This document shows positions 1 to 12,333 of a stretch of DNA of 64,000 nucleotides, in pieces (within the stretch, counting starts at the first letter, position 1; the number at the start of each line of letters is the position of its first letter). The notes beneath the pieces are model-generated. The model searched no databases and had not been told where the DNA came from. It saw nothing but the letters and a program-made list of their open reading frames with translations. The DNA is from CAWFGS01 sp963815535 (GTDB taxonomy: Bacteria > Pseudomonadota > Alphaproteobacteria > Sphingomonadales > Sphingomonadaceae). Both the position numbers and the translations under genes were made by a program. The stretch is taken from NCBI GenBank assembly GCA_963815535.1, contig CAWFGS010000006.1:186001-250000 (forward strand), in the 5' to 3' direction.

Positions 1-2
1 AA

Positions 3-917
3 GAACGCACCGCTCACGATACGCCCTTGTTCGCGTCGCTGCCGGGCGACATCACTGCCAGTTTCGAATTCTTCCCGCCCAAATCCGCCAAGATGGAAAG
101 CCAGTTGTGGGATTCCGTGCAGCAGCTCGCCCCGCTGGACCCCAGCTTCGTCTCGGTCACCTATGGTGCGGGCGGCTCTACCCGCGAACGCACGCACAGC
201 ACCGTGGCGCGCATTATCGGGGAAGCGCAGCTGCCCGCCGCCGCACATCTGACCTGCGTCGACGCCAGCAAGGCGGAAATACGCGATGTCGCCGAACAAT
301 ACTGGGAAGCGGGCGTGCGTCATATCGTGGCCCTGCGCGGGGACGCAGGGGAACCGGGCGCACCGTTCGTGCCGCATCCCGACGGCTATGCCAGCGCCGC
401 CGATCTCGTGCGCGGCCTCAAAGATATTGCCGATTTCGACATTTCGGTTGCCGCCTATCCCGAAACGCATCCCGATGCGGACTGCCCGCAGACCGATCTC
501 GACGTTCTGAAACGCAAATTGGATGCAGGCGCAACGCGGGCGATCAGCCAGTTTTTCTTCAGCGCGGACACGTTCCTGCGGTTCCGCGATCGGTGCGCTG
601 CAAACGGTATCGACGCGCCCATTCTACCGGGCATTCTGCCGGTGACCAACGTGGCGCAGGCGCGCAAGTTTTCCGGGTTGTGCGGGGCGGAAATACCCGA
701 CTGGATGGATGGTCTGTTCGATGGGCTGGACGAACGTCCGGCCGCACGCCAGCTGGTCGCCGCCACGGTCGCCGCAGAATTGTGCCGCCGCCTGTATGCG
801 GGCGGGGTGCGCGATTTCCACTTCTACACGCTCAACCGGGCAGAGCTGGCCTACGCCATTTGCCATATGCTCGGCATGCGGCCGAAGCGGACCGAACTGG
901 CGGAGCAAGCGGCATGA
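3..917 (+). CDS. metF: 5,10-methylenetetrahydrofolate reductase (5'-truncated)
   Basis: This flavoenzyme reduces 5,10-methylene-THF to 5-methyl-THF, the methyl donor for methionine synthase. The N-terminal FEFFPPK motif carries the conserved Glu. YGAGGSTRER, HLTCVD, ALRGD (conserved Asp), AAYPE, QFFF and PGILPV follow in family order. The reading frame is open to the left edge of the window and the upstream residues (TPLFASLPGD) still look like MetF, so the true start probably lies outside the window; a TTG at 27 is only an apparent start. The stop overlaps the next start (ATGA at 914-917), which implies a translationally coupled operon with the two methionine synthase genes. No frameshift is seen. 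Confidence 0.93.
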   Translation, partial: ERTAHDTPLFASLPGDITASFEFFPPKSAKMESQLWDSVQQLAPLDPSFVSVTYGAGGSTRERTHSTVARIIGEAQLPAAAHLTCVDASKAEIRDVAEQYWEAGVRHIVALRGDAGEPGAPFVPHPDGYASAADLVRGLKDIADFDISVAAYPETHPDADCPQTDLDVLKRKLDAGATRAISQFFFSADTFLRFRDRCAANGIDAPILPGILPVTNVAQARKFSGLCGAEIPDWMDGLFDGLDERPAARQLVAATVAAELCRRLYAGGVRDFHFYTLNRAELAYAICHMLGMRPKRTELAEQAA

Positions 918-1972
918 CACCGCAGCCAAACCGCCGCGCGCAGTTCAACGCCGAAGCCGACAAACGCGTCCTGATTTTCGACGGCGCTTTCGGCACGCAG
1001 ATCCAGAATCGCAAGCTGACCGAAGCCGATTATGCAGGCGATCTGGGCCTGGCCGCCGACCAGAAGGGCAACAACGATATTCTCGCACTGACTCGCCCCG
1101 ACGTTATCGGCGACATTACGCGTGCATATCTGGAAGCGGGATCGGACCTGATCTCCACCAACACGTTCAGCGCGAACACGATCAGCCAGGCCGATTATGC
1201 AGCCGAAAGCATCGTGCGCGACATCAATCTGGCGTCGGGAAAGATTGCGCGCGATCTGGCCGATGAATTCGCCGCGAAAGATGGCCGCCCGCGTTTCGTG
1301 GCCGGCGCGATCGGCCCGACCAACAAGACATTGTCCCTCAGCCCCGATGTCGAAGACCCCGGCTTCCGCGAAATCGACTTCGACACGCTGACCGCCGTGT
1401 ACAAGGATCAGGCTGCGGCGTTGGTGGAGGGCGGAGTGGATTTCATCCTGATCGAAACGATCTTCGACACGCTGAATGCGAAAGCAGGTATCATGGCCGT
1501 GCGCCAGCTGGCGGTGGAACTGGACCGGGATGTGCCGGTGATGCTGTCCATGACATTGACCGATCTATCGGGCCGCAATCTGTCGGGCCATACGGTGGAG
1601 GCGTTCTGGTATGCCGTGCGCCATGCCAAGCCGTTGACGGTGGGCCTCAACTGCAGTTTCGGCGCGCAACAATTGCGCCCGCATGTCCAGCTGCTCAGCA
1701 AGATCGCCGATACTCGTCTGCTGGCCTATCCCAATGCCGGCTTGCCCAACGAATTGGGCGAATATGACGAGGAGCCGGAAACGACCGCTGCGCTGGTGCG
1801 CGAATGGGCGGAAGGGGGGCAGGTCAACGTGCTGGGTGGCTGCTGCGGCTCCACGCCCGATCACATCGCCGCGATGGCGCGCGCCGTCGATGGACTGGCC
1901 CCGCGCACGATCGCGATTGCGGATACGAAGATGCAGCTTGCCGGGCTGGAACCTTTCACCATCGCGGCATGA
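914..1972 (+). CDS. metH: Methionine synthase, homocysteine-binding (N-terminal) subunit
   Basis: This 352-aa protein corresponds to the homocysteine S-methyltransferase module of cobalamin-dependent methionine synthase. It shows the (beta/alpha)8 start IFDGAFGTQIQ, STNTFSAN, GAIGPTNKTLS, and the three zinc-ligand cysteines in GLNCSFGAQ and LGGCCGS. The protein stops where the folate module would start; the rest is encoded as a separate gene from about 2622. A two-gene MetH is known in sphingomonads (general knowledge). The start overlaps the metF stop (ATGA) and the stop overlaps the following acetyltransferase start (ATGA at 1969), so the genes are tightly coupled. Confidence 0.92.
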   Translation: MTPQPNRRAQFNAEADKRVLIFDGAFGTQIQNRKLTEADYAGDLGLAADQKGNNDILALTRPDVIGDITRAYLEAGSDLISTNTFSANTISQADYAAESIVRDINLASGKIARDLADEFAAKDGRPRFVAGAIGPTNKTLSLSPDVEDPGFREIDFDTLTAVYKDQAAALVEGGVDFILIETIFDTLNAKAGIMAVRQLAVELDRDVPVMLSMTLTDLSGRNLSGHTVEAFWYAVRHAKPLTVGLNCSFGAQQLRPHVQLLSKIADTRLLAYPNAGLPNELGEYDEEPETTAALVREWAEGGQVNVLGGCCGSTPDHIAAMARAVDGLAPRTIAIADTKMQLAGLEPFTIAA

Positions 1973-2610
1973 CCGATGCTGCCGCCATCATACGCCCTGC
2001 CGATGCGGGGGACGCCGACGCGCTTGCCGTGATCGGCACGGCAACGTTTCTCGAAACCTATGCCGGGATGATACCTGGCGCGGCAATCGTCAATCAGTGC
2101 CGCGATGGCCACGCCGCTGCCGCCTATGTGCGGTATATGAATGAAGGCGCACGCATTTGGATCGGCTATGAACCCAGGGGTGCGCCGGTCGGTTATGCGA
2201 TGGTCACGACGCCCGACATTCCCGGCATGCGCAACGGCGACGCGGAATTGCGCCGAATATATGTACTGGCCAGCTTTCACGGGACGGGGTTGGCGCAAGG
2301 TTTGTTGAACGATGCAATTGCCGCTTTGCCCATTGCCGAACGTCTGTTGGTCGGTTTCAATCAGGATAATACGAAAGCGCGCGCATTCTACGCAAAGTGT
2401 GGGTTCGAACAGATCGGAACGCGCCGGTTCGCAATCGGCGGGCATATGTTCGACGACGACGTTTATGCGCTGACTTTGCCCGATAGTCGTTCCGGCGACC
2501 CCTGCTTTCGCGATGAAAGCGACCTTCCTCGTCGTCATTCCCGCGAAGGCGGTAACGCAGCCTCTTCTGCCGCGCCTCCAAACCCTGGATCCCCGCTTTC
2601 GCGAGGATGA
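1969..2610 (+). CDS. GNAT-family N-acetyltransferase
   Basis: This predicted acetyl-CoA-dependent N-acetyltransferase has an N-terminal IIRPADAGDADALAVI (strand 1/helix 1 of GNAT folds) and the acetyl-CoA loop region ELRRIYVLASFHGTGLAQGL. It ends in NTKARAFYAKCGFEQIGTR, the typical GNAT C-terminal motif. The substrate is not predictable. The gene sits between the two methionine synthase genes and overlaps the upstream stop by ATGA. Its last ~40 residues (from about SRSGDPCFRDES) are not GNAT-like: they are translated from an intergenic palindromic repeat (RHSREGGN is the typical translation), so the natural domain ends near residue 172 and the tail is probably accidental. Confidence 0.85.
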   Translation: MTDAAAIIRPADAGDADALAVIGTATFLETYAGMIPGAAIVNQCRDGHAAAAYVRYMNEGARIWIGYEPRGAPVGYAMVTTPDIPGMRNGDAELRRIYVLASFHGTGLAQGLLNDAIAALPIAERLLVGFNQDNTKARAFYAKCGFEQIGTRRFAIGGHMFDDDVYALTLPDSRSGDPCFRDESDLPRRHSREGGNAASSAAPPNPGSPLSRG

Positions 2611-2614
2611 CGAG
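2527..2614. repeat. Dispersed palindromic repeat, copy A
   Basis: Imperfect inverted arms lie at 2527-2552 (CGTCATTCCCGCGAAGGCGG) and 2589-2614 (CCCCGCTTTCGCGAGGATGA then CGAG). The right arm recurs at 14055-14079 and 60681-60705 with one or two changes. This is a REP/MITE-like intergenic element of the kind scattered through many alphaproteobacterial genomes. Here it lies over the 3' end of the GNAT gene and just before the second methionine synthase gene. Confidence 0.8.
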
Positions 2615-2621
2615 AGATTCA

Positions 2622-5288
<2,667 letters not shown>

Positions 5289-5352
5289 CCGGCGCGCATG
5301 ACTTCGCCGCAGACGAATTGGATGTCGCCGTGGAAGTGATTCTATGGCCGAT

Positions 5353-5545
5353 GCGCGGGAGAGATCGGGGGGTTCGGCATGAACCGTCCGGCACCGAAGG
5401 AGCAACCGCCCCGGAAACTCTCAGGTAAGCTGGACCGCGCATCGGCAGACACTCTGGAAAGCGCGGCCGGTCAAACGGTCGCCACCGAAGGGGTAAGTGG
5501 GCGGGCCGCCGCGTGAAACTCTCAGGTCTTCCCGACAGAGGGGGC
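5353..5545 (+). promoter_or_regulatory. Tandem glycine riboswitch (two aptamers)
   Basis: The 310-base gap before gcvT holds two successive glycine aptamers. Aptamer 1 is GCGGGAGAGA at 5355, CACCGAAGGAGCAA at 5392 and GGAAACTCTCAGGTAAG at 5413. Aptamer 2 has ACTCTGGAAAGCG near 5450, GCCACCGAAGGGGTAAG at 5481, GTGAAACTCTCAGGT at 5513 and ACAGAGGGGG near 5535. These are the conserved glycine-riboswitch core elements in the correct order, joined by a short linker. The riboswitch directly precedes gcvT, so it should turn the cleavage operon on with glycine. It ends about 55 bases before the gcvT ATG, so control could be transcriptional or translational. Confidence 0.95.
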
Positions 5546-5598
5546 GTGTTACGCGGCGGTGTGCCTTGCACCGCATGCGCCACTGCCGGGGATACGAT

Positions 5599-6766
5599 AT
5601 GAGCGATGCCGATATTCACCCAGACGACCGACCGGAACCGCAAGTACTGCCGCTCGACGCGTGGCACCGTGATCGATGGCGCGCGGATGGTTCCGTTCGC
5701 GGGTTATCAAATGCCGATCCAGTATACCGGCGAACATGGCGGTATCGTCACCGAACATGACTGGACGCGCAATTCCGCCAGCCTGTTCGATGTCAGCCAT
5801 ATGGGCCAGCTGATCGTATCCGGCGATGGTGCGGCGCAGGCGTTGGAAACGCTGCTTCCCGGCAATATCGGCGGCTTGAAGCCGGGCCGTATTCGCTATT
5901 CCCTGTTGCTGAACGACGCTGGCGGTATTCTCGACGATCTGATGGTCACCAACATTTCGGACGCGCATGGTGCGTCGTTCTACGTGGTGGTGAACGGCTC
6001 GATGAAATGGGACGACATCGCCCATCTTGCGCGAACATCTCCCCGACGAGATCACATTGGAACATCTGGACGATCATGCGCTGCTTGCGTTGCAGGGGCC
6101 GCACGCGGCGGCTGCGCTGGCGCAGGTTCTGCCGGGCGCGGGCGACGATCTGGTGTTCATGCAAGCGGCCACGTTCGACTGGAACGGGGTGACGCTGCGG
6201 ATCGGGCGCGCAGGCTATACCGGAGAGGACGGGTTCGAGATTTCCGTGCCGAGCGATCACGCGCCACGCTTTGGCCGATGCGCTGCTGTCCGACGCGCGC
6301 GTGCGCCCGGCCGGATTGGGCGCGCGCGACAGTTTGCGCCTGGAAGCGGGGTTGCCGCTATACGGTCACGACCTCGACGATACGATCGATCCCGGTCAGC
6401 GCGGGATTGATTTTCGCATTGACCAAATCGCGGCGCGAAAGTGGTGGCTGGCTGGGTCACGCGGCGGTTGCGGGCAGAGCTGGCGGACGGCGCGCCGCAT
6501 ATGCGCGTCGGCTTGGCGCTGGACGGCCGTTTGCCCGCGCGCGAAGGGTCGCTGGTGTTTGCACGGCGATACGCAAATCGGGCGCGTCACCAGCGGCGGT
6601 TTCTCGCCCACGCTCGGCCATCCGGTCGCGATGGCCTATGTCGCTGCGGAACATTCTGCGGACGGGACCGATTTACAGGTTGAAGTGCGCGGAAAACGCC
6701 TTGATGCCAAACGTCGCGCCGATGCCATTCGTGCAGCACCGATATTACCGAGGAGACACAAGCTGA
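5599..6766 (+). CDS. gcvT: Aminomethyltransferase, glycine cleavage T-protein (multiple frameshifts)
   Basis: T-protein transfers the methylene group from aminomethyl-lipoyl-GcvH to THF and releases ammonia. Reading across frames gives LPLDAWHR, MVPFAGYQMPIQY, SLFDVSHMGQ, GGILDDLMV, LALQGPHA, RAGYTGEDGFEIS, RDSLRLEAGLPLYGHD, GRVTSGGFSPTL and a C-terminus VQHRYYRGDTS. All are in family order and give about 387 aa. The reading moves forward one frame about seven times, each consistent with one extra base, near 5675, 6032, 6265, 6393, 6465, 6558 and 6714. So many one-base insertions in a conserved gene with intact domains point to sequence error rather than decay. The stop overlaps the gcvH start (TGATG at 6764). 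Confidence 0.88.
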
Positions 6767-7138
6767 TGGCCCGCTACTTCACCGATGAACATGAATGGAT
6801 CGATGTCGAAGGCGACACCGCCACGGTCGGCATTACCGATTACGCGCAGGAACAATTGGGCGATATCGTGTTCGTCGAATTGCCCGATGTCGGCGCGCAT
6901 GGTGGACAAGGGCAACGATGCCGCCGTGGTCGAATCCGTAAAGGCGGCCAGCGATGTCTATGCGCCGATTTCAGGCGAAGTGACCGAAGCGAACGCCGCG
7001 CTGGAAGACGATCCCGCGCTGGTCAACACCTCGCCCGAAGAAGAAGGCTGGTTTTTCAAACTGACCATCGGCGACCGGGAGGAGCTGGAGGGATTGATGG
7101 ATGGCAAAGCCTACAAGGCGTTCTGCGACGAATTGTAA
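6766..7138 (+). CDS. gcvH: Glycine cleavage H-protein (one frameshift)
   Basis: H-protein is the lipoylated shuttle of the glycine cleavage system. It begins MARYFTDEHEWIDVEGD, has the QEQLGDIVFVELPDVG core, and the lipoylation lysine in VVESVKAASD, ending GKAYKAFCDEL. Length is about 124 aa, normal for the family. One extra C near 6900 (GGCGCGCATGG in place of GGCGCGATGG) splits the frame between DVGA and MVDKGND. The start overlaps the gcvT stop. A downstream hairpin region separates it from gcvPA. Confidence 0.92.
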
Positions 7139-7151
7139 CGCCATTCAGATG

Positions 7152-7228
7152 GATCGTCCCGGCTAACGCTGGGATCGGCCCGTTTGCGATACCACTTAGT
7201 CATTAGCGGCCCCGGCCTTCGCCGGGGC
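7152..7228. repeat. Two adjacent hairpins between gcvH and gcvPA
   Basis: The first hairpin is TCCCGGC-TAAC-GCTGGGA at 7157-7174. The second is a perfect 8-bp stem GCCCCGGC-CTTC-GCCGGGGC at 7209-7228. Neither is followed by a T run, so they are not typical rho-independent terminators. They resemble the palindromic intergenic repeats elsewhere in the window and may tune or stabilise the gcv mRNA. Confidence 0.6.
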
Positions 7229-7245
7229 TACCGGAAAAGTTCACC

Positions 7246-8609
7246 ATGCGCTACCTACCATTGACCCCATCCGATCGCAGCGAAATGCTGGCCCGGATCG
7301 GTGCGCCCGATATCGACGCGCTGTTTGCGGATGTGCCCGAGGTCGCGCGGCTCGATGGTCCGATCCACGGATTGCCCATGCATCGAAGCGAGATGGCGGT
7401 CGAACGGCACATGCGGTGCGCTGTCGAAACGCAATATGGCAGCGGCGCGATGCGCCGTTCTTCCTGGGGGCCGGCGCGTATCGCCATCACATTCCAGCGT
7501 CGCGTCGATCACATCATCCAGCGCGGCGAGTTCCTGACCGCGTACACTCCCTACCAGCCCGAAATCGCGCAGGGCACGCTGCAGATGCTGTTCGAATTTC
7601 AGAGCCAGGTCGCGCGGCTGCTTGGCTGCGACGTGGCCAATGCGTCGATGTATGATGGTTCCACCGCGTGTTGGGAAGCGATCAGCATGGCGGGGCGCAT
7701 CACCAAGAAAAGCCGCGCTGTTCTGAGTGCCGGCCTGCATCCCGCATTACGTATCAGTGGTGCAGACCATGGCGCGCTTCACCGGCGACATGATCGTCGA
7801 TAACGCACCGAAACTGACATCGGCGTGCGACGAAGACGCGTCTGATTGCGCAGATCGACGATGAAACCTCTGCGGTCGTCGTGCAATATCCCGACATCAT
7901 GGGCCGCCTGCCCGATCTTGCAAAGATCGCCGCTGCCTGCGCCGATGCGAAGGCGTTGCTGATTGCGGTGGTGACCGAACCGGTGGCGCTGGGCGCAATC
8001 AAATCGCCGGGTGAATTGGGCGCGGATATCGTCGTTGGGGAAGGGCAGGCGATCGGCGTCGGCCTGCAGTTCGGCGGCCCGTATCTCGGCCTGTTCGCAA
8101 CGCGGCAGAAATACGTTCGCCAGATGCCCGGGCGGCTGTGCGGCGAAACCACCGATGCGGAAGGGAAACGGGGTTTCGTCCTGACGTTGTCCACTCGCGA
8201 ACAGCATATCCGGCGCGAGAAGGCGACTTCCAACATCTGCACCAATTCCGGCCTGTGCGCGCTGGCGTTCAGCGCGCACATGACCTTGTTGGGCGAAAAG
8301 GGCCTGCGACGGCTGGCGGCGGAAAACCATCGGCTGGCATGTCTGGCTGCGGACGAGCTGGCGAAGATCCCCGGCGTCGAAATCGTCAACGACAGCTTCT
8401 TCAACGAATTTGCCGTGACCCTGACCGGTGATGCGCGCGCCATCGTTCGCGATCTGGCGGATGAGGGCATTCTGGCCGGCGTGTCGCTGGGCCGGCTTTA
8501 TCCCGATCATGACGCACTGTCCGGCGGATTGCTGGTCGCGGTAACCGAAACCACCGACGAGGACGACATACACGCCTTGTGCAACGCCCTGCAGGAGAAA
8601 CTGGCATGA
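7246..8609 (+). CDS. gcvPA: Glycine dehydrogenase (decarboxylating) subunit 1 (about five frameshifts)
   Basis: This is the N-terminal half of the two-subunit, PLP-dependent P-protein that decarboxylates glycine. It starts MRYLPLTPSDRSEML and shows FLGAGAYRHH, the well-conserved QRGEFLTAYTPYQPEIAQGT, LLGCDVANASMYDGSTA, VVVQYPDIMGRLPDL, QFGGPYLGLFA and CGETTDAEGKRGFVLTL. Repaired length is about 453 aa, as expected. One-base gains are inferred near 7400, 7447, 7503, 7743 and 7838; after 7860 the frame is clean. A GGAAAAG sequence lies 6 bases before the ATG. The stop overlaps the gcvPB start (ATGA at 8606). Confidence 0.9.
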
Positions 8610-10167
8610 ACGCCCCGAACCAATCCGGGTGGAAGCCTGCCATGAATGACAGTGACGCAGGTGAATTGGGGCCGGTCACCACCACTGGCAACCGCGCGTT
8701 GATGCTGGAAGAAAAGCTGATTTTCGAAATCGGCACTGGCGACACCACCGGGGTCGATTTGCCCGAACCCGTTGCGGGCGGCGCCAACCGTTTGGGCAAC
8801 CTGGAACGCAACGAACCCATCGGCCTGCCCGGTCTGACGGAACCGGAAACCGTCCGTCATTACACCCGCCTCAGCCGACAGAATTACGGAATCGATCTGG
8901 GGTTCTTCCCGCTCGGTTCGTGCACCATGAAGCACAATCCACGCCTGAACGAGAAAGTCGCGCGGATGCCCGGTTTTGCCGATGTCCATCCGCTCGCGCC
9001 GACCGGCACAGTGCAGGGCGCGCTGGCGGTGATGCATGAACTGGCGGAATGGCTGGTCACGCTGACCGGCATGGCGGGCGTCGCGATGAGCCCGAAGGCG
9101 GGCGCGCATGGCGAATTGTGCGGAATACTTGCCATCCGTGCCGCATTGGAAGCGCGCGGCGATGCGCGCAAAGTCGTGCTGTGCCCCGAAAGCGCACATG
9201 GCACCAATCCCGCCACCGCCGCTTTCGCCGGTTACGATACCGAAGACATTCCCGCCAATGCCGATGGCCGTGTCGATCTCGATGCGCTGAAGGCGCGGCT
9301 CGGCCCGGATGTCGCCGCGGTCATGATCACCAATCCCAACACCTGTGGCCTGTTCGAACGCGATTTCCGCGAGATTGCCGATGCCGTTCATGCCGCCGGC
9401 GGACTGGTCTATTGCGACGGGGCGAATTTCAACGCCATCGTCGGGCGCGTTCGGCCGGGCGATCTGGGCGTCGATGCGATGCACATCAATCTGCACAAGA
9501 CGTTCTCCACCCCGCATGGCGGCGGCGGACCGGGATCGGGCCGGTGGTGTTTTCCGAAGCGCTGATGCCGTTCGCGCCGCTGCCCTTCGTTACGAAACAG
9601 GGCGAGGACGAATTTCATCTGATCGAGGAAGAAACGGCAGGCGACGATCACGGCAGCAGCTTCGGACGGATGACCGCGTTTCACGGCCAGATGGGCATGT
9701 ACACCCGCGCGCTGACTTACATCCTGAGCCATGGGGCGGATGGATTGAAGCAGGTGTCGGAAGACGCCGTGCTGAACGCCAACTACGTGCTGCGTCAGCT
9801 GGAGGACGTGCTGCATGCACCCTTCGCGCATAGCGGGCCATGCATGCACGAGGCGCTGTTCGGCGATAAAGGTTTTGCGAACGGACTGACCACGCTCGAT
9901 CTGGCGAAGGGGCTGATCGACGAGGGGTTTCATCCGATGACCATGTATTTCCCGCTGGTGGTCCACGGCGCGATGTTGGTGGAGCCGACCGAAACGGAAA
10001 GCAAGGCGGCGCTCGATCAGTTCATCGCAGCGTTGAGGCACGTCGCAGAGCGGGCGAAAGCGGGCGACGAAAGCCTGAAGAACGCACCTTATTATGCGCC
10101 GCGCCGCCGGCTCGATGAAACGGGGGCCGCGCGTAAGCCGTTGTTGAGTTACACCGGCCTCGACTGA
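8606..10167 (+). CDS. gcvPB: Glycine dehydrogenase (decarboxylating) subunit 2 (one frameshift)
   Basis: This is the PLP-binding C-terminal half of the P-protein. It shows FPLGSCTMKHNPR, MSPKAGAHGELCG, PESAHGTNPATAA, MITNPNTCGLFE, VYCDGANFNA and the PLP lysine in INLHKTFSTPHGGGGPG. The frame shifts once near 9540, where GGGATCGGGCCGG has apparently lost a G, changing SGPVVFSE to SGRWCFPK-stop. The second part (MPFAPLPFV to LLSYTGLD) is complete. Repaired length is about 520 aa. The last 19 bases overlap the 3' end of the convergent flippase gene. Confidence 0.92.
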
Positions 10168-11406
10168 TCGTTGGGTAGTTCGCCGCGATGTCGCCGAACT
10201 GCCCACCAGAACCCGGTTACCGACAACAGGCTGGATAGCAGCACGGCAACTGCGGCCCCGCTCACACCATTCCAGCGTATTGCGATCGCCAGGCCGAACA
10301 GTGCCAGCAAAGTCGGTATCGCGCGCATGATGAAAGCGGTGGCGGCCCGCCCCGCCGACACCAGCAGGGATTCAAGGCTGGCCCCGACCATTTCGATCGC
10401 GCCTGCGCACAGCGAGGATAACCATCGCCCAATACACCGCCACGAACGGCGCGCCCGCGATCACCGTCAACACCCATTCGCCGAAGACGATGGCGACCCC
10501 CACCGCGATCGCCCCACCGATCATGGCAATGCGCGCCATGCGCCCGGCCATCGCTGCGGCGTTGTCCTTCGCTTCCACCAGTTCGGGATAGATCGCCTTC
10601 GACACGGCCTGCGCCAATTGGATCAGCGCCTGGCCCAATTGCGACGCGACGCGAAATCCGCCCGCCAATGCTTCCCCGCCGATCGCGCCGACCAACAGGA
10701 TCATCACCTGCTTGCCGCCGACGGCCAGACTGCCCGACATGTTCGTCGCCCATACGAAGCGCCAGGCATCGGTATGTTTGCGGGGCAGGGCGAACAGGCT
10801 GATCCGCGACATATCGATCCGTTCCGCACGCGCGGCAATCCACCAATAAGTGGCGGCGACGGCAAGTTCCGACACAGCCCATGCAATGATGAAGCCGGTT
10901 ACCGATGGCATGAATGCCAGCGCCAGCAACGCCCCGATCGTGCGGGTGACGGGCTGGACCGCGTCCGCGGCGGTGGTCGCGGCGTAACGGAACCGCAACC
11001 GCAGCAGCCCGGTCGGCGTGGTGCGAATGGAGAGAAGGCTGACAACGCAGAATGCGAATGCAATCGGCAGCAGATCGGCGGGAAGCGGCAGCCAGACGCT
11101 CGCCAGATAGATCAGTGCCGTGGTCAGCACGATGCCCAGTCCGACGCTGAGGCAGTCGAGCGCGATCGCGAAGCCTGTCGCTTCGGCCGGGCCGTCCTCC
11201 CCCGACCCCCATCGCATAATGAACTGCCAGGTCTGGAAATTGGCAAGTCCCGTGACCGTTTGGCCCAACGCCACGATCAGCACGAACTGACCGAATGCCT
11301 CCAGCCCCAGAGTGCGGGTCGCCAATGCGAGATAGATCAGGCTGAGAGCGGCGTTGACTGCGCGCCCACCCAGCAGCCAGCCGATATTGGTGAACAGACG
11401 GCGCAT
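10149..11406 (-). CDS. Polysaccharide/lipid flippase-like membrane protein (one frameshift)
   Basis: This is a membrane transporter resembling the MOP superfamily polysaccharide flippases (Wzx/RfbX type). It has many hydrophobic segments of about 20 residues separated by short basic loops, starting RLFTNIGWLLGGRAVNAALS, and a typical KAIYPELVEAKDN stretch about 270 residues in. Length is about 418 aa after repair. One base appears gained near 10400, joining YWAMVILA to GASLESLLVSAGRA. The likely substrate is a lipid-linked glycan, but no glycan locus is next to it; the neighbour upstream is a nucleotidyltransferase. It follows the valine operon on the same strand. Confidence 0.7.
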
Positions 11407-11421
11407 GAGGCCGGTCCGGCG

Positions 11422-12264
11422 TCAGCTCTCGCTGGAAGCCAGTGCCCCTCCGGTCGAGCCGACGCGCTGGGTCTGCTGCGCGCGCTGGGCCAGCAGTTTT
11501 TCCGTCACATGAAACGTGCGTTCATTGTCCACGTCGATGGCGTATTCACCCTTCGACATGGTGATCGGACGCATTTCGAAGCCGAACCGACGCGAAATCG
11601 CAGCGAACAGCTTGTCGCGATTGGCCCAGCCGAAATGGAACCGGATCAGATTGGTCAGGCCGAACGCCTTGGCAATACGGGCGGGGAACTTCACGAACTG
11701 GCCGCCATTGCGAAAGATTTCGGCAGATTGCAACGATCGTGGGGTGGCGAGCCAGTACATGTTGCAATTGGAAAATTCGCCGTCGCGAAACTTGTAGAAC
11801 CTCGCCTGACCGTCCCGATCGGCGGCCTGAACATCCTCCCGCCGGGACATCGCGCTGGCAGCTTCCAACCCGTCGGCGCGCGCCTTTTCGATAAATTCGG
11901 TGTAGCCTTCGGGGGTCACCAGGCAATTGTCGGCGGTGGTAATCAGCAGGGGGAACTGTGCGCCATCTGCAGCGGCCGTCACGCTGTCCACCAGATTGAA
12001 TGCGGCGGGGCGGAAGCTCAACCGACCTTCCGCGATCAGCGATGCGATGATGGGAATGGCGACGATTTCAGCGGTATCGTGGGCGACGACGCGGATGTCC
12101 GTGACGGGCTCGCACGCTGCCAGGGCGCGCACCGTGTGTTCGATCATCGGCATGCCGCCGACCGGAACCACGCATTTCTGCGACACACCCGCTTTGGCTG
12201 CCAGAGGGTCCAGCGCGCCCGCCCGTTTACCGGCCAGGATGATGGATGTTACGCCGTCGGTCAC
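11422..12264 (-). CDS. MobA-like NTP transferase domain protein
   Basis: This predicted nucleotidyltransferase has a GT-A-like Rossmann fold. It starts with TSIILAGKRAGALDPLAAKA, the LAGxR-type nucleotide-binding loop, followed by QKCVVPVGGMPMIEHTV. TTADNCLVTPE carries a candidate metal-binding Asp. Length is about 280 aa. The GTG at 12264 puts the nucleotide-binding loop at residue 7 as in relatives; an in-frame ATG at 12321 would add 19 atypical residues. It lies 15 bases upstream of the flippase, so the pair may make and move an activated headgroup or sugar. The exact substrate is unknown. Confidence 0.7.
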   Translation of the reverse strand: MTDGVTSIILAGKRAGALDPLAAKAGVSQKCVVPVGGMPMIEHTVRALAACEPVTDIRVVAHDTAEIVAIPIIASLIAEGRLSFRPAAFNLVDSVTAAADGAQFPLLITTADNCLVTPEGYTEFIEKARADGLEAASAMSRREDVQAADRDGQARFYKFRDGEFSNCNMYWLATPRSLQSAEIFRNGGQFVKFPARIAKAFGLTNLIRFHFGWANRDKLFAAISRRFGFEMRPITMSKGEYAIDVDNERTFHVTEKLLAQRAQQTQRVGSTGGALASSES

Positions 12265-12333
12265 ACCGCCGTCCCTATCGTGTCGCCAGCCAATGGCAAG
12301 ACCCAGCCGTATCGGTCGCAAGCGTCACGGCGA

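Noticed and set aside
7209..7228. Hairpin before gcvPA as a rho-independent terminator
   Set aside because: The perfect stem lacks a following T run and would split the gcv operon.
5599..8609. Programmed ribosomal frameshifting in the gcv genes
   Set aside because: There are too many sites, none has a recognisable slippery sequence with a downstream structure, and relatives of these genes are read in one frame.
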